From positions 6,696,001-6,760,000 of the forward strand of contig OX344752.2 in NCBI GenBank assembly GCA_947034885.2: a DNA stretch of 64,000 nucleotides, read 5' to 3'. The position numbers and the translations under genes were made by a program. Positions 45,072 to 56,412 of the stretch are shown here, in pieces. The DNA is from Thuidium tamariscinum. Taxonomy: Eukaryota > Streptophyta > Bryopsida > Hypnales > Thuidiaceae. Numbering within the stretch: the first letter of the stretch is position 1; the number at the start of each line of letters is the position of its first letter. A model generated the notes under the pieces. It saw nothing but the letters and a program-made list of their open reading frames with translations. It had not been told where the DNA came from and did no database searches.

Positions 45072-45545
45072 CTAAAGTTGTTGAGGCTTGATAAGGGTAG
45101 TCTTTTGTTGGTCGTAAGCTGCATCTCCTTCCTTGGGTGCAAGGTACGCTCGTCGGGAAAGAGCGTCGGACCGGATTTGCTGGGAACCGGGACGATACGT
45201 GATGACAAAGTTGAAGCGCGAAAGCAAAATACTCCAACGGGCTTGTCGTCGATTCAATACTTTGGTAGACATGAAGTACTCAAGGTTCTTGTGATCGGTG
45301 TAGACCGTGACTGGATTTTGAGCTCCTTCGAGAAAATGACGCCATTCTTGAAACGAGTCGACAATGGCTAAGAGCTCCTTGTCATGTATCTCATAATTGA
45401 TCTCAACAGCAGTAAATTTTCGCAAATGAAACGCGACAGGATGGAGGCGTCCGTCTTGGTCAGGTTGTGAAAGGACCGCTCCAAGGGCAAAGTCAGAAGC
45501 ATCCGTTTCTAAGAAGAACGGTTTTTGAAAGTCAAGATGCGTCAA
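45072..45545 (-). pseudogene. RNase H domain (Ty3 fragment)
   Basis: The order [67 protein letters not shown] and SDALSRRAY is the Ty3/gypsy RNase H signature, with the TDAS, DKELLAI and TDHKNL catalytic blocks intact. It removes RNA during reverse transcription. The frame is open for 157 codons but shifted relative to the reverse transcriptase. Confidence 0.92.
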
Positions 45546-46246
45546 AATAGGTGATGTTGTAACGCCTTCTTCAGGGCTTCAAATGTTTGGTCTGCTTCAT
45601 CATTCCACTCGAGCTTGTCTTTGTAAGTCAATCGGGTCAACGGAGCAGCAATCTTGGAATAGTTTTGGATGAAGATTCGGTAGAAGTTTGCAAAACCGAG
45701 GAAACATTGTACGTCTCGAACGGTAGTCGGTTTCTTCCAATCGATGACTGTTTGAATCTTCTTTGGATTCATGGATAAACCCTCTCCAGATGTGATATAG
45801 CCCAAGAATTCGACTTGAGGTTGGTGGAAGACGCACTTCTCCATCTTGGCATATAGTCCAGCAGTGCGTAGCTTCTCCAATACTAGTCGAACATGGTTGA
45901 TGTGATCTTCTTCGTTCTTGGAAAAAATCAATATGTCGTCGAGATAACAGACAACAAAATCATCTAGAAACTCTCAGAATACGTCATTCATCAAGTATTG
46001 GAAGATGACAGGTGCGTTGGTAAGACTAAAAGACATGACATTGTATTCAAAGTGTCCATACCTAATTCGGAACGTTGTCTTCCATTCGTCACCTTCTTTG
46101 ATATATACTAGGTTGTACACTCCATGAAGATCGATCTTGGTGTAAATCTTTGCTTGCCCAAGTTGGTCAAGAAGTCCTGAAATAAGAGGCAATTGATATC
46201 GGTTCTTGATTGTGACCTTGTTTAGTCCACGATAGTCCACGCACAT
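45542..46246 (-). pseudogene. Reverse transcriptase (Ty3 fragment) with an in-frame stop
   Basis: It includes [50 protein letters not shown], then TGA at 45974-45976, then the YLDD active site (45935-45946), ILIFSKNEEDH and VEFLGYITSGEG. The first part matches RT fingers/palm, and the second the palm and thumb. The residues DLHGVYN (usually DLRxAYH) and SFSLTNAP (usually PFGLTNAP) show substitution in conserved positions, so it is unlikely to work. Confidence 0.92.
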
Positions 46247-46587
46247 CTGAAGGGAGCCATTTTTCTTCTTGACAAATAGGATGGGAGCTCCAGCAGGTGA
46301 CTTAGAATGTCGGATGAAGTTCTTTGCCAGATTTTCATCAAGGTAATCTCGTAATGCAGCAAGATCGTTTTGGGAAAGATTGTAGATTGGACCAAATGGA
46401 GGTTGCGCACCTTCTTGGAGTTCGATGCTACAATCATACGGTCGATGTTGAGGAAGTATATCAGCGTTCTTCTTTTCAAATACGTCTTGATAATCCTCGT
46501 ATTCTGCTGGTAATTTGGTTGATTCTTGAATGGGTTGAGATGTTGAGGTTGCATAAATTGCAAATATATTTCCTTTCTTGGCGGTTC

Positions 46588-47115
46588 TCAGAAACGCTCG
46601 GGCACCATCAACGGAAATTTAACCTTGGACTCTTGGATTTGGAGAGTACGTGGATTTGGAATAGTTCTAGGATATTTAGACGAAATATGAGAAACTACGG
46701 TTTGATATGTTAGCTTTCGTTTTTTCCAATCTATATCCGGATTGATCATTTCTAACCAAGAGAGGCCTAAGACGAGAGGATTAGAAGGAGAACTAATAAT
46801 ATTGAATATGATAGTACTTCGGTGCCCTTCTAAGATAATGTTTAAGGGTTTAGTTTTGTGAGTGACATCTCCTGAAATCAAGGGTCTACCATCGATAACC
46901 TCTACCGCCACAGGGTATTTTTTACGGACTATAGGAAGATTATGACGTTTTACAAGGTCTCTATCAATGAAGCAAAGAGAGGCTCCCGAATCTAACAAGG
47001 CTTTAACCTTTGTGCTATGTAGATGAAAATCTATTTTAAGTGGGATATTAAAACAACAAGAAGGTTCAGAAGATAAAATAGGACTTGATGACGTGGCAAC
47101 ACTTGTCAGCCACAC
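46588..47115 (-). pseudogene. Retropepsin-like aspartic protease (Ty3 fragment)
   Basis: The open frame of 175 codons contains KVKALLDSGASLCFIDRDLV, whose DSGAS is the protease active site, and ends its domain with PLVLGLSWLEMINPDIDW. It would cleave the Gag-Pol polyprotein. The region between it and the reverse transcriptase (46247-46587) is frameshifted. Confidence 0.88.
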
Positions 47116-47120
47116 AGTCC

Positions 47121-47423
47121 CTAATGTGGCTGGTTGTTGTCGTTTTCCGACTCGTTTTCTTCGTGTCTTGTCTCCAAACTATTTGACGTGCTCCGAAATT
47201 TGTATGCCTTTGGTCCTTGAATTTTCATAGGGCAGTTCTTTACGGCGTGGTCCTTGCTTCCACAATATAAACACAAGTGCTCCCTACGACGTTGCTCTTT
47301 CTCTTCTTCGGTTAACTTCTTAACCCTCGAAGTGTCGATTTGCATAGGCTCTGTGGTGGAAGTACTCGAAGATATTTGGTGGACTGGAGCTACGTAATCT
47401 GCTCGATATGATCCGAAGAGCAA
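47121..47423 (-). pseudogene. Gag nucleocapsid segment with CCHC zinc knuckle
   Basis: LCLYCGSKDHAVKNCP fits CX2CX4HX4C, the RNA-binding zinc knuckle of Gag. It is preceded by a charged KKLTEEEKEQRRREH segment. It shares a frame with the capsid piece upstream, separated by a stop near 47424-47426. Confidence 0.88.
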
Positions 47424-47426
47424 TCG

Positions 47427-47759
47427 TCACTCTTGTCGTTGCTCGAACAGTCGGTTGTCGCAGTCGATTGCTTGAGTAATGGCTTTTGACAACGTTGTTG
47501 GTTTAGGCAAATTCAACAAGGTTTTGATATCGTCACGGAATTCCCATCGAAACATGGTGATGAGAGCCGTATTGTTCCAATTGAGGTCACAAGGAAGTTG
47601 TTGGAATTCTACAACGTATGTTGAAGCTGGGCGCGATTGTTGTTGTAGCGTCCAAAGTTTTGTTGTTGCTATAAGGGTTCGATCTCTTTCTCCTAACGTT
47701 CTGCTGAATTCTTCCAAGAATTGATCAAGGTTTGCGAGAAGCGAATAATCCTTCTCCAA
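47427..47759 (-). pseudogene. Gag capsid segment (retrotransposon gag domain)
   Basis: The order FLEEFSRTLGERDRTLIATT, LWTLQQQSRPASTYVVEFQQ, LDWN-like LNWNNTALITMFRWEF and LLNLPKPTTLSKAITQAIDC is that of the gag capsid of Ty3/gypsy elements. The preceding part (47760-47948) continues in shifting frames. Stops and frame changes make it non-functional. Confidence 0.8.
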
Positions 47760-47948
47760 TAATGACGAAAATCAAGATAATGCAGTTCCAGCGAGCAGAG
47801 TTCCAATGAGTCCAATTTTTGTTTCTTTTGTTGAGTATCTGTGTGGTTGAAGACGGAAGATAAGTTGAACTTGATTGACAAAATCTCGAAGTTTCGTCCG
47901 ATCTCCGTCAAACTTCTCTGGCAGACTTATTCGAGGTTCTTTTGGCGC

Positions 47949-48096
47949 TTATATCGCTTGCGGGACTGGATTTGGTGCAGGAGCTGAAACTTGAATTGGA
48001 GTATGAATAGCTTGGAGTTGCTCCATGGCATTTCGTAGGTGAGCATTCTCTTGTTGTAGTTGTTGCAGTATGGCAATCACATCGTGCATTTGGAGG
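47949..48096 (-). pseudogene. Gag N-terminal segment, cut by the hAT insertion
   Basis: It carries the coiled-coil-like LQQLQQENAHLRNAMEQLQ stretch. Coding starts beyond the hAT element: ATG at 51538-51536 followed by GGT GAC, and the reading continues at 48104 after the element. The hAT therefore hit the fourth codon of gag. Frames reading from the hAT end into this segment are artefacts of the insertion. Confidence 0.75.
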
Positions 48097-48332
48097 TTGG
48101 GAACAGGGCATAAATTTGACACCCTAGCCAAATTTCTAGGGGACACCCTAGTCAAAATTTTGGGTGTCAAAAGGACACCCTTGTCCAATTTTTGGGTGTC
48201 CCTAATTTTCCATACATTTTTTTTGGTTAGTTAGAATATTCTCAATTTTGAAAATTTTGTAATATCAATATAAATTTTTTGTTACAAATGAAAAGAGTCA
48301 CTATATATCATAGCGTACAAAAGAAAACAAAC

Positions 48333-50591
48333 CTACAAGCGGCGACCTTTCATGGCACACCATTTCACCCAAACTTGTTCAAAGTCAATGGCTTCTATAG
48401 GAATTTTTGCCATTGCAACTCTCATTTCTACTTCCAAAGTCTCCAATACTAAACTAGAACGTAAATTAGACTTAATATGATTTTGAGTAGAAAATCCCCT
48501 CTCACAAGAAGCTGTGCTAGCAGGAATTACAAGAATACTTTGCCACAGCTTGGACATGTGAGGATATCTTCCAATATAGTCCAAATTGGAAGAGTACACC
48601 ATCCAAGCTTGGTGCATTTTCAAACCACCACATGAAATTTGAAGAGTATCCAAAAAACCTTGAAGCTCGGATTTTAAACCACGCTCATCAAGAAAATTCC
48701 CTCCATTGGTACAGAAGTGCTCAATAAAACCTTTAAGCCATAAAGAAGCATTTCGGTGAAGAAGTGTCAAATCTGCTGAAAAAGAAATGGGGCTAAATAG
48801 CTTAGCTGCATTGAAGATCTTCAAATCTGGAAATCGTTGTCACAATGACTCTAACACTTTGAGCACATAAGCATGTGCAATCACTCTACACCCGTGTAAG
48901 GTGCCATCACCACCAAATTCAACTGCATGGGGCAATGGTGCATAATGCAATATATGTGAATGCACAACTCCTATGGAGTCTCGGAACTGAATTTGACCAC
49001 CTCGAGAAATGTCCAAGAAATGTGCCACAAATTTTGTATCTGCACCAAACTCCTCATCTTCATCCACCAAAAATTTTCTTGACAAAGACCGTGTTGTAAT
49101 CTCTATGGCTTCTCCAATCTCGGTCAAATCCAAGTTCTCTTTCTGAAAAATCTTGTTCAATATATTCAACTCTCCAAGTACATCTGCCAAAAGATGAATA
49201 AAAAAGAGAACCGAAAAACAACGGAACTCATGATATAATTCTCCACATCCACTTGGGCCACCAAAAAGCGATAATATAGCCGGCATAATTGATGCCATTC
49301 GTTCCATTACTTGGCCCATAGACAACCACCGTACATTGTGAACATGCAAAACTTTCAATCGCCCAATATCTATGACAGTCAGCAACCCTTGCAATGCTTC
49401 GTTTCTTAGAAACGACTTCCCAATCCATCCATATAATCTATTCGATAACTTCTCCACTGAGGCTAGAGGGCTGATTTCTTCCATAGCATCTTTGGAAGCT
49501 AGTGCTTCCCTATGGACTATGCAATGTGTTCTGAACAAATGTAATACCTCCCTCTTCAATTTTGTTGTAAAACCTTCGTGCACTCCAACCATAGTTGCAG
49601 CCCCATCTGTAGCAAGTTCAACAAGGCGTGTTTGATCCAAATCATATTTGATTCTAGTCTTCTTCCACGCTTCAAATATGGATGCTGTTGTACCATCTGG
49701 AATGCCTCCAAGGTTAAGGAATTCGGTTTTGGGTTGGCCAATACCATCATTTTCCAAATAAGTGACATAAGTAATCAAATGTGACTCCAAAGCCCTGTCG
49801 ATGGATTCATCCACCATAATAGAAAAAAATGGAGAATTTGTAACTTCCTCAGTGAGTTTGTTTTCAAGGACACTAGCAATGGCTAGTAGAAATTCCCTCC
49901 CAGACATTGCATTTGCATAGCTTCCGTAGTCATCTACTGCACTAACATTTGGCATATCCATGAATCTTCCAAACTTCACAAGATTTGGAAAAAAAGATAT
50001 AGGCATGCTACAAGAAGCCAAGAAATAAATCATTTTCATGCAAGAAATGATTTTAACCTTGTTAGAGTCCAATACCTCTTCCAAATGTGCTTCCATAGAT
50101 TTTGCAATTTTTCCTTGCAAACCCAACCATCTAGTACGAGCATAGATATGTTGGTTGCTCAAGTTGTGTTTGAGCAATCCAGAGTTCTGTAAATTCACTG
50201 ATCCTTTTCCAACCCCCCAAGGTCCACTTGCTCTAAATTTTTCACAAAAAATACATTTCAATCGAGTTTGTCCCAAAACATCAATAGCTCTTACCCAAGG
50301 GTACTTGAATTTCCATTCACCTCTATAATTTCTTGATTTCATACTCCCTTGTCCTCCCATATTTGCCTCATGATCCAAAATATCCATAAGTGCTTGCTCC
50401 TCCGGTAGAGTTTCATAATTGGCACACCCTTGAAGGACCCTAGCATTCTCCTCCTCCACTTGGTCATTGTCCTTGGGAATCTCCACATTGTCTCCATCCA
50501 CCTCACTGGATCCAACATTCAAATCCACTCGAGGTCTCTTAATGAACCCTGCAAGGGTTGCTTGCTTCTCCTTCCTCTTACCCTTCTCCAT
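48333..50591 (-). pseudogene. hAT transposase, full length but with one in-frame TGA
   Basis: It would cut and paste the element by recognising its ends. ATG is at 50591. Residues 113-148 carry CIFC and HNLSNQH, a BED-like zinc finger. SIMVDES (D261) and LATDGAATM (D329) fit the first two catalytic acidic blocks, THCIVHREAL follows, and the C-terminal ASCERGFSTQNHIKSNLRSS is the hAT dimerisation signature. The overall style resembles the ZNF862/KIAA1586-like branch. The frame is continuous except for TGA at 48840-48842, after KVLESL. After it the same frame runs on for about 168 codons to the stop at 48333-48335. With the dimerisation domain cut off, this copy is probably inactive unless the stop is read through or spliced out. 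Confidence 0.9.
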
Positions 50592-51039
50592 AATCTTAGC
50601 CCTCTCTATAATGTACACACAAGAAGGTTAACAATTTGAACATAACTTCCAATAAAATGCTGAAAACATGAATTCAAATGCAATGCAAAAAATATAGCTT
50701 TGAATGAAGTGGTTTAAACAAAACTTGAAATGAAAACTTCACAAAACAAACCTTGAAATTTGAAGCTTAAAAGAACCTCATCAAGACTTCCTTCTTACAA
50801 TCTCACACACAACATTCTTCCAAACCCACGCACCTATTCACTCATCAATTGACACCAATTGCAAACACTTGTCACTAAAAATCATCACAACCATATCCAA
50901 AGGCACTCCCACATACCCTCACTCACACATTTTCACACCAAAGAAAGCATGAGAAGAACAAGCACAAAGAAAAAAAGACACAAATACAATACTAAATTAT
51001 AATAAAATGCATACCCCTTGACCCTTGTCTCCCATGTGC

Positions 51040-51380
51040 TGTACGGCGTACGGGCTCCTCACTCCTCAGCTCCTGGAGTCGCAGGCCTACGCAGCAGGGC
51101 CAGACAATGCGGCACTGCTGCAGCGTTGCGGGCCTGCGGAGCAGTGCGGCACTGCTTGTGCCGCCTGTGCGGGCCTGCGGGGCAGCAGGGCTGCGGTTTA
51201 GGTCCTGCGGCCCGCCCAGGCGGCCCCAGCGGCCAGCCGTAGGGCTGGCGGAGCCGCGGAGTGGCAGGATTGTGGGAGCCAGTTTAGGCCCGGCGCCCCA
51301 GCCCCGGCCCTTGTCCAACACTCCAGTCTGCGGCAGTGCGGCTCAGAATCCAGGGGTGGGGCCGTGGGTACGGGGGACAC
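51040..51380. other. GC-rich block inside the hAT leader
   Basis: This stretch of about 340 bp is visibly GC-rich and CpG-rich. It is built from variants of GCGGGCCTGCGG and GCAGTGCGGCACTGC, in contrast to AT-rich DNA on both sides. It lies upstream of the transposase ORF and just inside the right subterminal repeats. Open frames here on both strands follow from the composition. It may be a promoter/CpG-island-like part of the element or captured foreign DNA. Confidence 0.6.
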
Positions 51381-51538
51381 TCTACAGAATTTTTGGGTGT
51401 CAAAAGGACACCCTTGTAAAAATTTTGGGTGTCCTCGGGGACACCCTGTTTGAGATTTGGGTGTCTAGGGATACCTTTGAAGGCAAAATACCCCCCCCAG
51501 GGTGTCAAATTTATGCCCTAGTTGGGAATGTCACCCAT

Positions 51539-52443
51539 CTTGAATTTGATACGCTTAGCGGCTCACAAATAAATAAAGTAGCAGATCTTCGCGTCGTGTA
51601 CTCTTGGGATGATTACCGGAAGTGAGGACCTCAAAAAATTTAGATAGAACTCCTCGCTTCTATATTGAACGATGATATCTCTGAGTTCAGTCTTTGGTCT
51701 AAAGAGGAATTGTACTTCTAGAGCAATTGGACTTGAAGAAATAGGAAGACGATTCAAGTCCATATACTATCTCTCATGTAAGATGACTGTAAGAGAAATA
51801 CCAGCTTAGAAGTGGGTAATCCACAACCTCTAAGACGCATTAGAGCAAAATTGGGGTCTCTACATGCTTGATACTTTTGCCTTGGAAATGAATTGTTTGA
51901 TTTTTGGAAAAGCATAAATTACCAATATATAGTCATTTTCAGACGTTGCCATCAAGTCTGTGGTCCAATGGAAACAAGGTGGCATGGGCCGAGTTGGCAA
52001 CGGGGAGGCAAAGTTTGGTCTAGGTGGCAACAATCGTGCGTACGTTGGGTGTACCGACAGGTCCCTGTTGGTACCTCAACTACTAACTGCAATGAACGTT
52101 TGCAATTGAATATTGTATGTTGGCAACTATTTTATTGCAGGACTAGTCCTGCGTTTGGTACTGCCAATTGAAATTTGTTTTATAACTCTACACACAGGAC
52201 AGGGGACAATGGTACACCATTAAAATATTGTTTCCAATACTTTGCTCCCATTGGTGGCAACGGCTGCCTAATCTGATGTCATCACCTTATACTCCACGTT
52301 GGTAATGTGCAAGGTGACATTTTCAGCAATTTCCAAGCTAGAAAATAGAGGAGCCAACTTAGGCATCTAGAGACCCGAATTTTGCTCTAATGTCTCGACT
52401 CGCTAGAGAAGAGGGGTAATCTACACTCTATCTTCCAAGAGTA
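51539..52443 (-). other. Ty3 5' leader between primer site and gag
   Basis: It contains no motif-bearing frame and corresponds to the untranslated leader of the retrotransposon. It includes a G-rich patch with CGGGGAGGCAAAGTTTGG near 51998-52016. The gag ATG lies at 51538-51536. Confidence 0.5.
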
Positions 52444-52456
52444 GACTCTGATATCA
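52444..52456 (-). promoter_or_regulatory. Probable initiator-Met tRNA primer-binding site
   Basis: The minus strand reads TGATATCAGAGTC. The plant initiator-Met tRNA primer site is TGGTATCAGAGC, so one of the first eleven bases differs. It lies about 33 bp from the edge of the LTR homology (52490). Either the LTR extends to 52457 and is worn there, or the site is offset. Confidence 0.5.
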
Positions 52457-52489
52457 AGAAGGACTAAGAAAGTACTCTCTTCAAACTGT

Positions 52490-53482
52490 TGCGGATGGCA
52501 ACTCTTGAACGGAACCAAGATCAGGATTGAGAGGAAACCTCAACAAGGACAAGATTGGACTAGAAGTGAGGGGATTCCTCATAAGTGATTCAAACTACAA
52601 CTCAAAGTGAGAGAATTAGAAGATGTATTGATAACAGGAAGTCAATACAAGACTGGGGTACAACTGGTGTTGAAGAGAGTGAGGAGCAACGACCCTCAAC
52701 TCTCTACTTGGGTGCACTTGAGGTAACATGAGCCACTATTCTCGTAACCAGTGCTTTTTTCTATGGAATCTTCATTATAACAACTAAAAATATTCAAAAG
52801 AATGAAAAAAAATTATGTGTCAATGTTTTATATATATAGACATATTATGTGTCAAAATATGAATGCATTCTAACTAAAAATAGGACATCAAAAGGACTTA
52901 CAAAGGTACTGTAACCAGTCTTTTGTACTCCTTAGTGATGTGCTTTATTTGATGAATAACAAACCTTTTTATTGAAATTTTTGAACTTTTGAATAGAATT
53001 TGCCATCAATATTTCAATTGAATATATTTTGAATTATTTTCAATGCAATTGAAGACATTTTTGAATGAAATATTCTACAAAATATTCCAAAAAGGACTCA
53101 AAAAAAGACCCAAAGCACGTCGTCCGTGGCTCATGTTACCTTAAGTGCACCCACTTATACTAGATTTATGGAAACTTCCGGCGTAAGGTCCTAGAGACCT
53201 TAGGAAGCACCTATGGACCTTCCGGAAGCTTATGGAAGCTTCCGGAGGCATCTAGACTCGTATGGAAGCTTCCGAGAGTTTGTGGAAGCTTTCAAAAACT
53301 ACAAGAACTATACGGAAGTTTGTGGAAGCTTCCGAAAACTAGTGGAAGGTTCTAGATAGTAGTCGAAGGTTCTTGAACCTTCTAGAAGTTACTCTAAACT
53401 ATTAACCACTAAACTATACCATTATAGGTCTCACGGGAATCCGTAGAGTGTGGATGAAGTCCGGTATGGCACGTTCGTGACA
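52490..53482 (-). repeat. 5' LTR of the Ty3/gypsy element, containing a MITE
   Basis: It is collinear with the other LTR except for a 443-bp MITE (52710-53152) and unit changes in the AAGCTTCCGGAAG palindrome array. One unit, CGGAAGTTTGTGGAAGCTTCC, is present twice here. It ends TTCGTGACA at 53482. It would supply the promoter on the minus strand. Confidence 0.85.
52710..53152. mobile_element. MITE with 27-bp ends and ACTT duplication, inside the 5' LTR
   Basis: The ends are GGGTGCACTTGAGGTAACAT.. and the inverse, differing at one position in 27. ACTT lies on both sides (52706-52709 and 53153-53156) and once in the uninterrupted LTR (CTCTCTACTTATACTAG), so a 4-bp duplication is certain. Four-bp duplications of varied sequence are unusual for plant MITEs; Sola elements are one superfamily with this length. 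The core is AT-rich and non-coding. Confidence 0.9.
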
Positions 53483-56412
53483 TAGGGTCACTTGTTTTTG
53501 GGTTTTGGATACTTATGTAAGTCGTTTTATGTGCTAATTTGGGGAATAAATAACAAAATCCATTCTCATATCAATTTTTCATAGTCCATTACCAAATGCT
53601 ATTATACAAGATCTAATGAATGTTGTCATAGTCCTGTCTAGTGGTTGGTTCGTGTCAAATATTCTTGTCAATTCGGCTTAGGGTGGTCAATTTGCCAATG
53701 CATGCTCTATCAACTTAATCAAAATGCCAAGTTATATATTTCAAATACAATTAAAATTTTAGATAAATAATTCCTTCATTATTTCCATTTTCTTTTATCA
53801 TATGTAGTCTACACAGTTCTATATTATTTAGCCTATTTGCTAAATTAAATGCAAATATCAAGCCAGTATTTACGAACAATTTGTCCATATGCAAAGTATG
53901 AAAAGATTGAATACTCATCTATTCAATTTGACCTTTATCTTTTCACCTACCACTCCAATTCCATCTTTCTCTTCCAATATGACTTTCTTTGAAACGGCTT
54001 CGGCAAAGTCAATTGATCATAGACATGTTCTTTGAAACATATGATTAATTTGACTTATTAAATTTATTCATTCGATAATCAATTTTCCTTGCTATGGTAA
54101 ATTGATTCTATATACTCAAATATTATCAATTTAATTTGTGGAATTCCTCATGCTTTAAATTATTCAACTATGATTTTCAATTCCTTCCATCTTTATTAGT
54201 TAATCATTTATGAATTTCCAATTAGGTTGTATTTAATAAATTTTGATAATTAGATTTTTATAATTTAATAAAGTCCAGTTGAAGATATATTAATTAATTT
54301 AATTTCTCATGGTGAGATCATTTGCAAATTGATTGATATTTATTTGCACAAATTGACTTAAAAATATTCTTTTTCAAACCATTTTCTCACTATTTACATA
54401 TTTGTCTGATTAATTGAGAAGTGGAAATTAATATTCAAAATTACAAAAATCAATAATCAATTTGTAATATTGAAATATTAAATTCAGCTTTTGCAAAACA
54501 AAGGGAATTAGTTTCTCACCCAGATATTAATACTCACAATTGAAATATATTCACCAATTCTCTCAGTAAAAATTCAAAACATCGTCAATTCACTTCCAAC
54601 ATCCAACATCCTCTCTTGAATCAACAAGCAAATTGAATGAGCATATCTTTACTCATTAAATTCTATTTGCAAACTCTGAATTGACTTAATCAAAGAATAG
54701 CATAAGCTTACATTAAATTAAACACACATTCAGTTGAATTGATTGAATCCTCAAACTTCAACAATGAATTCACAATTTCCAAGATACCCAGTCAGTCACA
54801 AATAACAAACAATTAAGCATACATTAACTTGGGATAACCTCCCATCAATCAATTAGACAAAAATCTAAAATACTCTCTTAGACAATTAGACACACTAATT
54901 AGATTTCTTACAATTAGCTCAAGATAATTTGGCTGAATTAGATCACAATTAAAGTGGCTACCCACCAATTAGACAACTCTCTCACAAATACATACACACC
55001 CTACTCAAATTGATAGACTCATTGAATCACAATTCAATTGTCAAACAATCTCAAGTCTAAGCACAAATAAATCACACAAGAATTAATAGGATGACCTCCT
55101 AATTAATTTACATAAACAATTAGACTCACAAGAGATTAACAACACTCACTACCCGTGAGGTTGGAATACAAGACAAATTGCAAAAGTATATTATATTGAT
55201 AGAATTGACATAGTACAAAAGCAATCACAAAACTAAGAAAACCGAGAGAGTGGGAGTGACTGAATGCAAGTAGCCTCATTGTGATATAGTTTAAAAGGAA
55301 GGAAAGAATTGGAAAAACACATCCTTTCAATTCTTAACTTCTAACTACCTATTTGACCCGCTTTTGAATTTAAGTCTATTAGCCCATTAGAAATCTTCAA
55401 ATAGTCTTTTAAGCTTTCATACATGATTTCTTACCATTTATCACACTATCAAGGGAAATAGACTAATTTTGTTTTCTATTTACACTAGCTAGGCCAATTA
55501 AGCAAAAAGATTCAAAAATTTGAGTCTACACTTACTATTGATATAAAATTTGTTTAAACATTCCTTTTCACATTCCTGTTTTTTGAAGATAACTCTAAGA
55601 TAAATCATACCAAATTTTAGAGCATTCAAGCCACTCTTTTATTTTAAAGAAGTACTTGAAGTTTGTTTGTGCGGTGATTGGTAAGTTAACTATATCTCAC
55701 TGTTGTATGGGAGTTGTGAGGTTAATACATATAGCAAGAGATTCACTTATCACTTATTTTAATTAAATTGTGTTTTAGTGATATTTTGACTATCCTTGTA
55801 TTAGAGTAGGAGATACCAGAGCCCAAAAGATGAGAATATTCCCTATATGTAGTCTACAATACAAAACCACAAAGTTTCTACTTTGATCACTTATATAATT
55901 GTATTGTTTTCAATAAAAACAAGTTGACCAATTTATTTGAAGAGTACGTCTTAAACAATCATCCTTTTGTAAAAACATTGTAAATCTAATGAACCCGAGT
56001 TTTTGCAATGACAAAATAAGGGCAATAAATAGGCTTTCAACATCACATTACATCCTCATCATTACATTCTCAAGCAACTTGGATAGTTGTCTTATGCCAT
56101 GACTATCCTTGCTTACTACTTGGATTGACATTCAAAGAGTAAGTATTATATATTTTTGTTAATTTAGGACACAAAACACTATTGCAACCCTCTAGTCAAA
56201 GTCTAATGCAAAAGTCTCAATTTGATTCTATAGTTTAAATACCAAAGTCTAACTATTGTTCATGAGAATGCATTGATTTCCATGTAGAAGAAGCTAAAAG
56301 AACTTGAATAAATAGACCTTTTAATACATATTCATCTACCTAATTTGTCTCTCAATGATTTTGAACCATGCTTGGATGCTTATTTGGATGATATTAGATA
56401 TAATTAAGATTA
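53483..56412. other. AT-rich spacer, nothing recognised
   Basis: This is about 3 kb with many AATTGA/TCAATT words and no recognisable exon, RNA gene or complete transposon. The open frame at 55.1-55.3 kb (minus) is hydrophobic and has no family features. Confidence 0.5.

Larger units (their letters stand above)
48105..51520 (-). mobile_element. Complete hAT transposon inside the Ty3 gag
   Basis: This 3,416-bp element is flanked by a perfect 8-bp duplication, GTTGGGAA (48097-48104 and 51521-51528). The ends are CAGGGCATAAATTTGACACC and the inverse of (C/T)AGGGCATAAATTTGACACC. Eight-bp duplication and CAGGG ends are hallmarks of hAT elements. Many GGTGTC/GACACC copies lie in the last 160 bp at each end. 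It carries one transposase gene on the minus strand and a GC-rich leader region. It is younger than the retrotransposon it interrupts. Confidence 0.95.
42413..53482 (-). mobile_element. Ty3/gypsy chromodomain retrotransposon (chromovirus), decayed and twice interrupted
   Basis: On the minus strand, reading from high to low coordinates, the order is 5' LTR, primer-binding site, gag, protease, reverse transcriptase, RNase H, integrase, chromodomain, 3' LTR. That is the Ty3/gypsy chromovirus layout. The frame changes several times and there are in-frame stops, so the copy is dead. It contains a hAT element (48105-51520) and a 443-bp MITE in the 5' LTR; without both, its length would be about 7.2 kb. 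LTR termini read TGTCA (minus sense) at the outer 5' end. I could not find a matching 5-bp target duplication. Confidence 0.92.

Noticed and set aside
47949..48188. Frame reading from the hAT end into gag
   Set aside because: The first half is transposon end sequence; only the part below 48105 is gag.
51018..51625. Long Ala/Gly/Pro-rich frames on both strands
   Set aside because: They lie in the GC-rich block inside the hAT leader; stop codons are rare there because of composition, and the frame crosses the hAT border.
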